Origin: JANWHQ01 sp963775275
Lineage (GTDB): Bacteria; Pseudomonadota; Alphaproteobacteria; Caulobacterales; Caulobacteraceae
NCBI GenBank assembly: GCA_963775275.1
Contig: CAVZII010000004.1
Span: 226,617 to 290,616 of the forward strand
Direction of reading: 5' to 3'
DNA: 64,000 bases
Positions 8,603-17,488 of this stretch are shown piece after piece; the stretch's first letter is position 1; the number at the start of each line of letters is the position of its first letter. A program made the position numbers and the translations under genes. The notes beneath the pieces are model-generated. The model was not told where the DNA came from and did no database searches. It saw only the letters and a program-made list of their open reading frames with translations.

Positions 8603-8625
8603 TGCCGCGTCGCCGATCGGCGACC

Positions 8626-8775
8626 ACGTTCTCAGGGCGGGGTGGAAGTCCCCACCGGCGGTGTTTGCGGCCCCGGCCGCATCAGCCCGCGAGCGCCAGG
8701 CGGCCCATCGCCGCCTGGGTCAGCAGACCCGGTGGGATCCCGGGGCCGACGGTCATAGTCCGGACGGGAGAGAAC
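8626..8775 (+). ncRNA. FMN riboswitch (RFN element)
   Basis: The conserved RFN blocks are readable in order: TTCTCAGGGCGGGGTG, GTGGAAGTCCCCACCGGCGG, AGCCCGCGAGCGCC, GGTCAGCAGACCCGGTG, then GGGGCCGACGGTCATAGTCC and the closing GGGAGAGAA that pairs with the first block. This is the six-helix FMN aptamer. It lies about 75 bases before the ribH ATG, so it should lower ribH expression when FMN is plentiful. I see no long U tract after it, so control at translation initiation is more likely than termination. Confidence 0.95.
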
Positions 8776-8850
8776 GGCGCGGCGCATGGCCTTCACGGGC
8801 GGGCGCCTTGCGCCATCCGTCCTGAGCCGTGGCCTTCAACGGGAGCCGCC

Positions 8851-9309
8851 ATGACCAGGACCATCGCCTTCATCCACTCCAAGTGGCACGCCGACGTCGT
8901 CGAGGCGTGCCGCGACGCCTTCGTCCGGGAGGCCGCCCGCCTCGGCTGCGACCCCGCCCGGATCGAGGTGTTCGAGACCCCCGGGGCCTTCGAGATCCCG
9001 CTGCACGCCAAGCTCCTGGCCAAGACCGGCCGCTATGAGGCGATCGCCGCGGCCGGGCTGGTCGTGGACGGCGGCATCTACCGCCACGAGTTCGTCGCCC
9101 AGGCCGTCATCGAGGGGCTGATGCGGGTGCAGCTGGAGACCGAGACGCCGGTGTTCTCGGCCGTGCTGACGCCGCAGCGGTTCCACGGCCACGACGAACA
9201 CCGCCGCTTCTTCCGCGAGCACGCCGAGGTGAAGGGGCGCGAGTTGGCGGCCGCCATGGTCGAGACGCTGCAGAGCCTGGCGAAGATCCCGGTCCGCCGG
9301 GCCGCGTGA
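8851..9309 (+). CDS. ribH: 6,7-dimethyl-8-ribityllumazine synthase, RibH2 type
   Basis: 152 residues. Lumazine synthase condenses 5-amino-6-ribitylamino-uracil with 3,4-dihydroxy-2-butanone 4-phosphate in the penultimate step of riboflavin synthesis. The substrate-binding segment FETPGAFEIPLHAK matches the family's PGAxExP motif, and the later segment TPVFSAVLTPQRFHGHDEHRRFF carries the HxxxDE-like region of the RibH2 (Brucella/Rhizobiales type II) form rather than the canonical GVLTTDT. It stands alone, without ribD/E/BA, directly behind its own FMN riboswitch, so it is probably a separately regulated second paralogue. Confidence 0.92.
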   Translation: MTRTIAFIHSKWHADVVEACRDAFVREAARLGCDPARIEVFETPGAFEIPLHAKLLAKTGRYEAIAAAGLVVDGGIYRHEFVAQAVIEGLMRVQLETETPVFSAVLTPQRFHGHDEHRRFFREHAEVKGRELAAAMVETLQSLAKIPVRRAA

Positions 9310-9389
9310 GCGCCCCGGCCGGCGCGGACGGCGTTGCAAATCGTTGAATGATTCAACTATTGTCCGCGCCGCGACCGGAGAACGCCGCG

Positions 9390-10295
9390 ATGATCGTGAA
9401 CCCGCTGCATCCCCTCTTCGCCGCCGAGCTCGTGGGCGCCGACCTGACGCGGGCGCCGACGCCGGCGCTGGTGCAGACGGTCGAGGCCGCGATGGCGCAG
9501 TACGGCGTCCTGGTCGTGCGCGGCGCCAGGATCACCGACGCTCAGCAGATCCGCTTCAGCCGCGCCTTCGGGCCGCTGGAGATTCCCAGCCGGCCGCCGG
9601 GGGCGGCGAACGTCCCTCGCCGCATGGCGCCGGAGCTGTTCGCAGCCGGCAACCTCGACATGAACGGGAACATCGTCCCCTACGACAAGGACGGGAAGAG
9701 CCTGTCCAAGGGCGCCGAGCGCTTCCACACCGACAGCTCCTTCCACGCCATGCCGACCAAGTGGTCGGCGCTGCTGGGCGTGGAGACGCCGCCGCCGAGC
9801 GCGGGCGGCGACACCTGGTTCGTCGACGCGCGCGCCGCCTATGACGACCTCGACCCGGCCATGAAGGACCGGATCGAGGGGCTCTTCGGGGTCCACGACT
9901 TCTGGAAAGGCCGCCAGCTGGCCGGGCTGAAGGGCGAGATCACTGAGGAACAGCGCCGGATGGTCCCCTTCGGGCCGGTGCAGCACCCGCTGGTGCGGAT
10001 CATGCCGAACGGGCGAAAGTCCCTCTACGTCGGCGGCCATTGCGTCGGGATCCGGGGCATGGGCGAGGCCGAGGGCCTGGCGCTGGTCGAGGCGCTCTAC
10101 GCCCACGCGACCCAGGAGAAATACATCTACCGTCACCACTGGCGGCGGTGGGACCTGGTGATCTGGGACAACCGGGGCGCCATGCACGCCGCGACGCCCC
10201 TCCTCAGCGACGCCTACCGCCGTGACATGCGCCGCACCACGATCAACGAATCGGGGCCCGAGACCTCGGCGGTCGAGGCGATGGCGGCGGCCTGA
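9390..10295 (+). CDS. TauD/TfdA family Fe(II)/2-oxoglutarate dioxygenase
   Basis: 301 residues. The facial triad is visible as HTD in AERFHTDSSFH and the distal histidine in RGAMHAATPL, with the 2-oxoglutarate-binding arginine likely in YRRDMRRTTI. The family uses 2-oxoglutarate and O2 to hydroxylate substrates such as taurine, alkyl sulfates or phenoxyacetates; relatives of this length with NRGAMHAATP are TfdA-like. I chose ATG 9390 (MIVNPLHP) with GGAG upstream; an in-frame ATG at 9348 would add 14 residues. The substrate is not assignable from sequence. Confidence 0.85.
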   Translation: MIVNPLHPLFAAELVGADLTRAPTPALVQTVEAAMAQYGVLVVRGARITDAQQIRFSRAFGPLEIPSRPPGAANVPRRMAPELFAAGNLDMNGNIVPYDKDGKSLSKGAERFHTDSSFHAMPTKWSALLGVETPPPSAGGDTWFVDARAAYDDLDPAMKDRIEGLFGVHDFWKGRQLAGLKGEITEEQRRMVPFGPVQHPLVRIMPNGRKSLYVGGHCVGIRGMGEAEGLALVEALYAHATQEKYIYRHHWRRWDLVIWDNRGAMHAATPLLSDAYRRDMRRTTINESGPETSAVEAMAAA

Positions 10296-10527
10296 GCGAT
10301 CCGGACCGGATCGCGCGCTCGCCGTCACCGGCGGCCGGGCGCCCCGATCGTTGAAGCGCGGCGCGATCGTCGGCGGCCGGGGGCTCCCTTCGCCGCGGGG
10401 CCCGGCCATAGTGTCGACCGAATCCCGGCTTCAATTCGGCCGGACGACAGGGTTCCGGCGCCGCCCGCCGGCGACGCAAGCGGTTGCGACGTGCGCCTTG
10501 GCCCGCCGACCTCACTGGAGAACAGCC

Positions 10528-11217
10528 ATGCGTAACCAACTGCTGCTTGCCGGTCTGACGGCCGCCGCCTTGCTGCCCGTCCAGGCCTTCGCCCAGGAGA
10601 CCTGCCAGCAGAGGGCCGCCGACCGCGTCGCCGGGACGGCCGTCGGCGCGGTGGCGGGCGCCCTGCTCGGCAGCGCGATCGCCGGGCGCGGCCACCACAC
10701 CGAGGGCGCCGTGATCGGCGGCGTCGCGGGCGGGGTGATCGGCAACCAGGCGACCAAGGGCCCGCAGGACTGCGCGCACGCCTACGGCTGGTACGACGAC
10801 GACGGCCGCTGGCATTCCACGGACGTCGATCGTTCGGTCGCCGCCGGCTACTACGACCGGGACGGCGCCTGGGTGGACGGCCCGCCGCCGGGCTATCAGT
10901 ACGCCCAGTACCAGGGACGGCGCGACGACGACCGCGACCGCTACCGTCGCGGGGCGCCCCGCGACTGGGCCGGATACCCCGACTTCCGTGAGCGGGAGCA
11001 GCGCATCGCGTCGCTGATCCTGTCCGGCGTCGCCAACGACCGGATCGACCCGGATGCCGCGCGCGACCTGATGCAGCGGCTCGGCGACATCCGGATCCGG
11101 GAGGCCCGGGCCTACCGCGCCAACGGCCCAGACCTGCCCTACGACGCCCGCGAGCGGATCGACGCGCGGCTCCGGCAGCTGGATCACGACGTCGACCAGG
11201 CCCGCCGCGGCGACTAG
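10528..11217 (+). CDS. Exported glycine-zipper (2TM) envelope protein
   Basis: 229 residues with a Sec signal peptide (MRNQLLLAGLTAAALLPVQA, cleavage around AFA-QE). It is followed by a glycine-zipper hairpin (GTAVGAVAGALLGSAIAG and GAVIGGVAGGVIGNQATKG), then Tyr/Asp-rich repeats (YGWYDDDGRW, YYDRDGAWVDG) and a charged helical tail. Glycine-zipper 2TM proteins sit in the outer membrane or periplasm and are linked to envelope integrity. TGGAG lies 9 bases before the ATG. The partner gene at 11584 has the same zipper, so the two may be related in role. Confidence 0.8.
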   Translation: MRNQLLLAGLTAAALLPVQAFAQETCQQRAADRVAGTAVGAVAGALLGSAIAGRGHHTEGAVIGGVAGGVIGNQATKGPQDCAHAYGWYDDDGRWHSTDVDRSVAAGYYDRDGAWVDGPPPGYQYAQYQGRRDDDRDRYRRGAPRDWAGYPDFREREQRIASLILSGVANDRIDPDAARDLMQRLGDIRIREARAYRANGPDLPYDARERIDARLRQLDHDVDQARRGD

Positions 11218-11583
11218 GCCTCGCGAGGACACGGACGATCGTTTCTCACCGGGCGACGGCCGGGCGGTTTCGGCTGCATCGTTGCTCCAGGCTGGCTGCG
11301 ACGGAACAGCGGGGCTTTCATCGACGGGCCGGGCGTTGAAGGCCGCCGACCTGGGGGCTGTGCGCGGCCCAGCCGCAGCCGTACTGGTCGCGGCCCGTCC
11401 GGGCCAGCTTGGTCTTAGCCGGCGACGCCAAGGCCGAGTTCAAGATTATACATCGGCATTTCGCAGGTTTTGAAAGAAATATACAGCATAGCTTATAATA
11501 ATGTCTCGGAACGACGCGATCCAGTCGGCGTTTATACCAGCGCCGTGGGCTCACGCCCGCGCTGAAGCGTAAGGAGATTTGGC
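11218..11583. other. Intergenic region with a strong promoter at its right end
   Basis: No gene is seen in the first 230 bases, which are GC-rich and read poorly in all frames. The last 120 bases turn AT-rich, which is unusual for this window, and contain the promoter listed separately. The long leader between that promoter and the ATG (about 80 bases) could hold a regulatory structure, but I see no clear hairpin. Confidence 0.5.
11470..11499 (+). promoter_or_regulatory. Sigma-70-like promoter TTGAAA-18-TATAAT
   Basis: TTGAAA at 11470-11475 and a consensus TATAAT at 11494-11499, with 18 bases between, inside an A/T-rich stretch upstream of the glycine-zipper gene at 11584. This is the best sigma-70 match I saw in the window and suggests high expression of the small envelope protein. 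Confidence 0.65.
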
Positions 11584-11898
11584 ATGATCCGCAGAATCAT
11601 CATAGGACTTGCTTCGTTGACGCTGATCACCGGCACGGCCTTCGCCCAGGGTACGCATGACTATCGCGACGACTCCGGCAGCCGCGCCGATCAGCGTTCG
11701 GATCCGGGCGTGCACGCCCTCGGCGGCGGCATGGCCGGCGCAGGCCTGGGCGCCCTCATCGGCTGCCTGGTGACCATTCCGATCGGCTGCGCGCCGGGCG
11801 CCGCGGTTGGCGCGGCCGTGGGCGGCGGCACCGGCGCCGTGGTCGGCGCCGCCACGACGCCGCCGCCGCGTGGCGACGACAACCAGCGGCGCGACTAG
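11584..11898 (+). CDS. Small exported glycine-zipper protein
   Basis: 104 residues. It has a Sec signal peptide (MIRRIIIGLASLTLITGTAFA), a short hydrophilic segment, and a long glycine-zipper region from about residue 46 to 92 (GGGMAGAGLGALIGCLV and AAVGAAVGGGTGAVVGAA) that could form a membrane hairpin. Two cysteines flank a short loop (IGCLVTIPIGCAPG) and could form a disulfide in the periplasm. AAGGAG lies 7 bases before the ATG. The consensus promoter suggests an abundant envelope protein; the exact role is unknown. Confidence 0.75.
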   Translation: MIRRIIIGLASLTLITGTAFAQGTHDYRDDSGSRADQRSDPGVHALGGGMAGAGLGALIGCLVTIPIGCAPGAAVGAAVGGGTGAVVGAATTPPPRGDDNQRRD

Positions 11899-12074
11899 GC
11901 CCGGCGGGCCTCCAACGAGGCGTTGGGCCCGGCCCGCGCCTGTAACGACCGGCAGGGGTCCCGAGCGGCGCTCGGGGCCCCTTGCATGACCAGAACCCCG
12001 GGCTCCTCTCTCCCCCACCCCATTCCCCGCCCTTCCCTCCGAAAGCGGAACGGGGCGCGGCGGAGGCACCGGCG

Positions 12075-14213
12075 TCAGGCTTCGTCCGCCACGATGACCA
12101 GGGCGTCCAGGGCGGTCGCGCCCTCGCCCTTGGGATGGACCATCAGCGGGTTCACCTCGATCTCCACGAGCTCGGGCCGCGTCAGCATCAGCCGCCCGAG
12201 GCTCGAGGCGGCCTTGGCCGCCGCCTCGACGTCGAGCGCCGGGCGGCCGCGGAAGTCCGCAAGGATCGATGCGCCCTTCAGCGCCTGCAGCTCGCGCACG
12301 ATGTCCTCGGGCGCGAGGTCCGGCGGCATCGTGCGCACGTCGCCCAGCGCCTCGGCCCAGACGCCGCCGAGCCCGGCCAGGAGCAGCGGCCCCCAGTCGG
12401 GATCGCGCCGCGCCCCGATCATCAGCTCGACGCCCGGCGGCGCCTGCCGCTCGACCAGGATCCCGTCCAGCGCGAGGTCCGGCCGGGCGCGCGCCACGTT
12501 GGCGCGGACCTGGTCCCAGGCGCGCGCCAGGGCCTGGCGGTCCGCGACGCCCAGGATCACGCCACCGGTCTCGGTCTTGTGCGCCAGCTCGGCGGCTTGC
12601 GCCTTGACCACCACCGGATAGCCGATGCGCTCGGCGATGGCCGCCGCCTCGTCCAGCGAGCCGGCGAGCCCGCCCTCGGGAACCGGGATGCCGATGGCCG
12701 CCAGCAGCGCCTTGCCCGCCCACTCGCTCTGGGCGCCGGGGCCGATCGGCGGAAGGTCCGCGAACGGCGCCGGCCGCAGGGCGCGGCCGGCGCGCGCGCA
12801 TCGCCGCCCGTGGGCCGTCAGGCTGGCCACCGCCCGCAGCGCGCGCTCGGGCGAGGCGATGAACGGCAGGTTCGCCGCATCGAGCCGCTGCTTGAGCTCG
12901 GGCGGCGGGCCGTCGCCCATGGCCCCGAACAGGACCGGCTTTCCGGCGCCTTCCAGCCCCGGGAGCAGGCCGTCGAGATAGGCCGTCGCCAGGGGCCCGC
13001 CGCCGAGCGGCGTGGCGATCACCACCGAGCCGATCGCCGGGTCCTCCAGCAGGGCCTTGACGCCGATCCCCAGGAGCTCGGGCTGCCACGCCGGCTGGGT
13101 GGTGAGGTCCAGGGGATTGGCCGGCGGCGCGAACTCGGGAAGCTGCGGGGCCAGCGCCTCGGCCGTCGCGGGCGACAGCGGCGGGATGTCGAGGCCCAGG
13201 CCCGCGCAGTAGTCGTGGGTCTGGCCGCACAGGGCCCCCGAGAACGAGACGACGCCGACGCCCCGGGTCGGGGGCGCTCCGAACCGGGCCAGGAGCTCGG
13301 TCACGTCGGTCAGCTCCTCCAGCGTGTCGACCACGGCGATCCCGGCGGCCTCGACCGCCGTGCGCATGGCCGTGTAGCTGCCGGCGAGCGCGCCGGTGTG
13401 CGAGCGGGCGGTGATCCGGGCGCGCTCGCTCTTGCCCGTGTGCAGCAGGACGATCGACTTGCCGGCGGCCAACGCCTTGGCCGCCGCGGCCAGGAACGCC
13501 CGGGGCGCGCGGATCTGCTCGGCGAACACCAGGACGGTCCTGGTCGAGGCGTCCTCGGCCAGGAAGTCCAGGAAGTCGGCCAGCGTCAGCCCGGCCTCGT
13601 TGCCGGTGGTGACGAAGTACGACGTCGCCAGCCCCCGCCCCTCGATCGCGGCGCGCAGGAGCGCGACCAGGAACCCGCTCTGCCCGATCAGGGCGACGCC
13701 CTCGCGGCCTGCGTACCTCGGCGCCGGGCCCGCGCCGCCGAAGAACCCCACCGACAGGCCGTCCACGAAGTTGCCGTAGCCGAGGCAGTTGGGGCCCACG
13801 AGCGACATGCCCGCGGCCCGCGCCGTCTCGCCGATCGCCTGCTGGGCGCCCTGGCCCGCCCCGCCGACCTCCGAGAAGCCGGCGGCGAACACGACCGCGC
13901 TCCTGACCCCCCGCGCCGCGCAGGCGGCCAGGGCCTCGGGCGCGGCCGCGGCGGGAACGGTCAGGATCGCCAGGTCCACGCCCATGGGCAGCGCCTCGAC
14001 GCCGGCGAGCAGCGGACGGCCCTCGATCTCGCCGCCGCTGCGCCCGACCGCGTGAAGCTCGCCGGCGAAGCCCCCGCCCAGGAGGTTGGCGAAGGTGTTG
14101 TAGCCCGCCGAGCCGGGACGCGACGAGACGCCGATCACCGCGATCGAGCGCGGGCGCATCATCCTCTCCACCGCCGCCGCGCCGGACGGTCCTGCCGCCT
14201 GTGCATCAGCCAT
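12075..14213 (-). CDS. ADP-forming acyl-CoA synthetase (acetate-CoA ligase, fused alpha-beta)
   Basis: 712 residues, the usual length of the single-chain form. The N-terminal CoA-binding Rossmann domain starts RPRSIAVIGVSSRPGSAGYN, followed by succinyl-CoA-synthetase-like flavodoxin domains with the phospho-histidine region (LLHTGKSERARITARSHTGALAGS). The C-terminal third is an ATP-grasp domain (YPVVVKAQAAELAHKTETGGVILG; ending LVEIEVNPLMVHP). The enzyme interconverts acyl-CoA, ADP and Pi with acid, CoA and ATP. Together with the divergent crotonase and the SDR beyond, it suggests catabolism of an aromatic or branched acid. Start MADAQAAG at 14213; upstream open frame is not part of it. Confidence 0.9.
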   Translation of the reverse strand: MADAQAAGPSGAAAVERMMRPRSIAVIGVSSRPGSAGYNTFANLLGGGFAGELHAVGRSGGEIEGRPLLAGVEALPMGVDLAILTVPAAAAPEALAACAARGVRSAVVFAAGFSEVGGAGQGAQQAIGETARAAGMSLVGPNCLGYGNFVDGLSVGFFGGAGPAPRYAGREGVALIGQSGFLVALLRAAIEGRGLATSYFVTTGNEAGLTLADFLDFLAEDASTRTVLVFAEQIRAPRAFLAAAAKALAAGKSIVLLHTGKSERARITARSHTGALAGSYTAMRTAVEAAGIAVVDTLEELTDVTELLARFGAPPTRGVGVVSFSGALCGQTHDYCAGLGLDIPPLSPATAEALAPQLPEFAPPANPLDLTTQPAWQPELLGIGVKALLEDPAIGSVVIATPLGGGPLATAYLDGLLPGLEGAGKPVLFGAMGDGPPPELKQRLDAANLPFIASPERALRAVASLTAHGRRCARAGRALRPAPFADLPPIGPGAQSEWAGKALLAAIGIPVPEGGLAGSLDEAAAIAERIGYPVVVKAQAAELAHKTETGGVILGVADRQALARAWDQVRANVARARPDLALDGILVERQAPPGVELMIGARRDPDWGPLLLAGLGGVWAEALGDVRTMPPDLAPEDIVRELQALKGASILADFRGRPALDVEAAAKAASSLGRLMLTRPELVEIEVNPLMVHPKGEGATALDALVIVADEA

Positions 14214-14333
14214 CCCTTCCGTCCTCCCATCCGACAGCGGACCATCGAACGGGGCCGCTTCCGCGAGGCGGCCCGCCCCGGCTATGGTGGCGCCGTGGTC
14301 GGGTCCGCCCGAAGTCCTCCAGAGGCGTAGCTC

Positions 14334-15131
14334 ATGAACGATCAGGTCGTCACCTACGAGCTCGACGGCGAGACGGCGCTCATCGGCCTGAACCGGCCCG
14401 AGAAGCGCAACGCCCTGAACGAGGCGCTGGGCGCCCAGCTCAACGAGGCGGTGATACGCGCCGCCGAGGAGGCCAAGGTCGGCGTCCTGTTCGGCCACGG
14501 CGACCACTTCTCCGGGGGCCTGGACCTGGCGATGCTGGCCCAGGGCATGAGCCAGGGCGGCGGGCGGCCGCGGCCGTCCGCGCGCCGGCGGCGCAGCGCC
14601 GCCGCCGAGGCCATCGCCCGGGGCGACATCCCGTTCGTCGCGGCGCTCAGGGGCGCGGCCGTGGGCTGGGGCCTGGAGATCGCCGCGTGCGCGCACGTGC
14701 GGGTGGCCGACGAGACGGCCTTCTTCGCCCTGCCCGAAGGCCAGCGGGGCATCTTCGTCGGCGGCGGCGGGTCGGTCCGCATCTCGCGCCTGATCGGCGT
14801 GGCGCGGATGACCGACATGATGCTGACCGGCCGGGTCGTCGGCGCGGCCGAGGCCGAGCGGTGGGGGATCGTCCAGTACGTGACGCCGCCGGGCGAGGCG
14901 CTCGCCAAGGCCCGCGAGCTGGCGGCCAAGATCGCCGCCAATTCGCCCCTGACCAACGCCGCCATCATCAACGGCCTGCCGCGCCTGCGCGACATGCCCT
15001 ACGACGAGGGCCTCTATTTCGAGGGCCTGGTGGCCGCCACGACCTTCGGCCCCGAAGCCCAGGAACGCGTCCGAGCCTTCGTCGAAAAACGCGCCGCCCC
15101 CCTGCGCCCCCCCGGCAAGGCCGAGGATTAG
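14334..15131 (+). CDS. Enoyl-CoA hydratase/isomerase family protein (crotonase)
   Basis: 265 residues. The crotonase fold is clear: LIGLNRPEKRNALNEAL (first oxyanion-hole strand), FSGGLDLAML, AAVGWGLEIAACAHVRVAD and ALPEGQRGIFVGGGGSV, where the second segment supplies the oxyanion glycine and the last a likely catalytic glutamate. The region between about 78 and 98 (GGGRPRPSARRRR) is Arg/Pro-rich where relatives usually have an aromatic segment, possibly a pair of compensating indels. It is divergent from the acyl-CoA synthetase with about 120 bases between starts, and the pair plausibly serve one acyl-CoA pathway. Confidence 0.85.
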   Translation: MNDQVVTYELDGETALIGLNRPEKRNALNEALGAQLNEAVIRAAEEAKVGVLFGHGDHFSGGLDLAMLAQGMSQGGGRPRPSARRRRSAAAEAIARGDIPFVAALRGAAVGWGLEIAACAHVRVADETAFFALPEGQRGIFVGGGGSVRISRLIGVARMTDMMLTGRVVGAAEAERWGIVQYVTPPGEALAKARELAAKIAANSPLTNAAIINGLPRLRDMPYDEGLYFEGLVAATTFGPEAQERVRAFVEKRAAPLRPPGKAED

Positions 15132-15133
15132 CG

Positions 15134-15315
15134 CCCTCCCACTGGAAGGGGGAGGGTTGGGGAGGGGGTGACGCCGTCTCCGCTTCGCTGAGCCCGATCG
15201 TCTTCCCCCCAGGGCGCGGCGCCCCGCTGGCGCAGCAACAGCCTTCACCCGCCACGCAATCCCGCAGCGCCGCCACCCCCTCCCCCGACCCCTCCCCCTT
15301 CCAGGTGGAGGGGGG
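15134..15315. repeat. Inverted GC-rich intergenic repeat pair
   Basis: The left arm (15134-15170, CACTGGAAGGGGGAGGG core) and the right arm (15273-15315, its inverted copy CCTCCCCCTTCCAGGTGG) flank about 100 bases without a gene. They lie between the convergent crotonase and SDR genes. The arms could form a bidirectional terminator-like structure, and match the style of other intergenic repeats in this window (45240, 63003). Confidence 0.6.
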
Positions 15316-15326
15316 CCAGCTCGACC

Positions 15327-16232
15327 TCACCCCTCGTCGAACCGCCGGGCCAGCTCGTAATCCTGCTCGGGCATGTCCACCTTGGGCAGCCGCGACAGCG
15401 CCGGGCTCTGCGCCGCCCGATCGAACGCCCGCAGGATCCGGCCGAAGCGCGCGGCGACCACGGGCTTCATCTCCGGATGGGTGATGACATAGAGCTCGTT
15501 CGCCTTGATCGCCTCCACGACCCGCTCGCCCACCGGCTCGGCCGGCATGGCGCCCGCCATCAGGTCCCCCTGCGCCCGGCCGCCCGCCTGCTCGACCTGG
15601 GGCGCCGAGCTCGGCCCGCCATAGCGGTCCTGGCGCGCGCGCCCGCTTTCGCCGATCCGGGTGCGCACATAGCCGGGACACAGGACCGAGACGCCGATGC
15701 CCCGCGGCTCCAGCTGCATCGCCCATCCCTCGCTCAGCGCCAGGATGGCGAACTTGGTCGCCGCATAGGGCTCGCGGCCCGGCCGCACGACCAGGCTGGA
15801 CATCGACCCGGTGTTGACGAAGTGGCCCCCCTCGCCGTGGCTCTCGATCAGCGGCAGGAAGACCTCCACCCCGTGGATGACGCCCTTCAGGTTGACGTCG
15901 AAGATCCAGTCCCAGTCGCGCGCGGCGATCGTGCCGATCGGACCCACGACGCCGACGCCGGCGTTGTTGCAGACGACGTGGACCTTGCCGAAGGCCTCGA
16001 TGGTCTTGCGGGCGGCGGCCTCCACGCTTGAGCGGTCGGCGACGTCGCAGGTCGTGCCCGCGACCCCGGCGCCGCCCCCGCCGAGCGCCTCGACGGCCCG
16101 TTCGACCGCGCCCTGGTCGATGTCGGCGATCATCACCTTCATGCCCTCGCGCACGAAGGCCTGCGCCATGGCGAGCCCGAGCCCGCTCGCCCCGCCGGTG
16201 ACGAAAGCCGTCCTGCCGTCCAGCCGTTCCAT
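15327..16232 (-). CDS. Short-chain dehydrogenase/reductase (SDR), classical type
   Basis: 301 residues. Cofactor motif TGGASGLGLAMAQ (TGxxxGxG), ADIDQ after the second strand (an acidic residue favouring NAD), structural NNAGVG, catalytic Ser in NTGSMSSL, and YAATK giving the Tyr-xxx-Lys pair. The C-terminal 100 residues are longer than the minimal SDR and resemble the family annotated as SDR NAD(P)-dependent oxidoreductases in Phenylobacterium-type genomes. The substrate is unknown. It faces the crotonase across the inverted repeat, so it is a separate transcription unit. Confidence 0.88.
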   Translation of the reverse strand: MERLDGRTAFVTGGASGLGLAMAQAFVREGMKVMIADIDQGAVERAVEALGGGGAGVAGTTCDVADRSSVEAAARKTIEAFGKVHVVCNNAGVGVVGPIGTIAARDWDWIFDVNLKGVIHGVEVFLPLIESHGEGGHFVNTGSMSSLVVRPGREPYAATKFAILALSEGWAMQLEPRGIGVSVLCPGYVRTRIGESGRARQDRYGGPSSAPQVEQAGGRAQGDLMAGAMPAEPVGERVVEAIKANELYVITHPEMKPVVAARFGRILRAFDRAAQSPALSRLPKVDMPEQDYELARRFDEG

Positions 16233-16427
16233 GAAGAGCTCCCTTGCCGCAGACAGATGTCGGCGATCCCTTTACCCCGACCCGGCGCGATTGCGATGCG
16301 TCGGCGGCCGCGACCGCCGGGCCCTCCCGGATCGACCTTCACCCCCCGCCGGGTCTTCGGGCTTGACCTCGGCGGAGTCGGGGGCGACGGTCCGGGCAAC
16401 TAGGAGCGTTCGGGAGGGACGTCCGAG

Positions 16428-16970
16428 ATGAAATTCGCCAATCCTGCGCCGCTGGGCCTGTTCGGGTTCTCCGTGACCCTCTGGATGCTCAGCATGTTCA
16501 ACGTCGGCTGGTACACCCTGGCGTCGCTGCCCCTGATGATGTCGACCGCCTTCGCCTTCGGCGGCACCTGCCAGATCCTGGCCGGTCTTCTGGAATACCC
16601 CCGCGGCAACACCTTCAACTTCGTCGCCTTCTGCTCCTACGGCGCCTTCTGGTGGGCCTTCGCGATCTACCTGATGATTTTCGGCGGCAAGGGGCCGCTC
16701 GACTACATGGGCGCGTGGCTCGTCGTGTGGGGCGTCTACACCCTGGTCCTGTGGCTCGCGACGCTGAAGCTGGGCGGGCGGGTGCTGCAGCTGACGTTCC
16801 TGACCTTGTGGGTCGCCTTCGTCCTCCTGGGCCTCAGCCACCTGCTGAACATGAACGTGCTGCACACCACCGGCGGCTATGTCGGCATGGCGACCGCCCT
16901 GCTCGCCTTCTATCTGGCCTCGGCCCAGGTCCTGAACGAGGTTTACGGCAAAACCGTCCTGCCGACCTGA
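16428..16970 (+). CDS. satP: Acetate uptake transporter (AceTr / GPR1-FUN34-SatP family)
   Basis: 180 residues with six predicted membrane helices. The family signature NPAPLGLFGFS is at residues 5-15. Further family features are the QILAGLLEYPRGNTF segment at the first helix hairpin and the FCSYGAFWWAF helix. SatP-type channels move acetate and succinate with protons across the inner membrane. Its position near the ADP-forming acyl-CoA synthetase is compatible with acetate use, but they are not in one operon. GGGA lies upstream of the ATG. Confidence 0.9.
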   Translation: MKFANPAPLGLFGFSVTLWMLSMFNVGWYTLASLPLMMSTAFAFGGTCQILAGLLEYPRGNTFNFVAFCSYGAFWWAFAIYLMIFGGKGPLDYMGAWLVVWGVYTLVLWLATLKLGGRVLQLTFLTLWVAFVLLGLSHLLNMNVLHTTGGYVGMATALLAFYLASAQVLNEVYGKTVLPT

Positions 16971-17086
16971 CGCCCGGGGCCGCGTCAGGGCCGGACGGGG
17001 GTTGATCCAGGCTCGCGGGACCGGCGCCGCCTGTGACAGGGTGGCGCCGGCCCGGCGTGCGGCGTCGGCGAGACCGGAGCGAGGCG

Positions 17087-17488
17087 ATGAAGCTCGAAGG
17101 CGGGTGCTACTGCGGCGAGGTGCGTTACGTGGCCGAGGGCGATCCGGTGCTCCAGGCCCAGTGCCACTGCCGCGAATGCCAGTACATCACCGGCGGCTCG
17201 CCCAACGTCTTCATCGCCATGCCGATCCCCGGCTTCGCCTATGTGAAGGGCGAGCCCAGGAGGTTCACGCGCAGCGACATCGAAGGGGCGGTCACGCGCG
17301 AGTTCTGCCCCGAGTGCGGCACGCACCTGGTGACGCGGCCGCCGGCGTTCCCGGCGGTGATCATCAAGGTCGGAAGCCTGGACGACCCCAGCGTCTTCCA
17401 GCCGGCGATGGCGATCTTCACCTGCGACCAGCAGCCCTTCCACCAGATCGCGGAGGGCCTGCCGACCTTCGAGGGCCTGCCGGGTTGA
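17087..17488 (+). CDS. GFA family (Mss4-like zinc) protein
   Basis: 133 residues. Zinc-binding cysteines of the glutathione-dependent formaldehyde-activating/CENP-V fold are all present: GGCYCGEVRY near the start, CHCRECQYITGG next, and FCPECGTHL in the middle. Most GFA proteins are of unknown reaction despite the name, and no formaldehyde dehydrogenase lies nearby. The start at 17087 (MKLEGG) is preferred because the upstream in-frame extension is Arg-rich. Confidence 0.85.
   Translation: MKLEGGCYCGEVRYVAEGDPVLQAQCHCRECQYITGGSPNVFIAMPIPGFAYVKGEPRRFTRSDIEGAVTREFCPECGTHLVTRPPAFPAVIIKVGSLDDPSVFQPAMAIFTCDQQPFHQIAEGLPTFEGLPG

Noticed and set aside
12075..15248. A longer acyl-CoA synthetase starting upstream of 14213
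   Set aside because: The frame stays open into the crotonase region, but the added part is antisense to that gene and has no family similarity; the CoA-binding domain starts soon after 14213.
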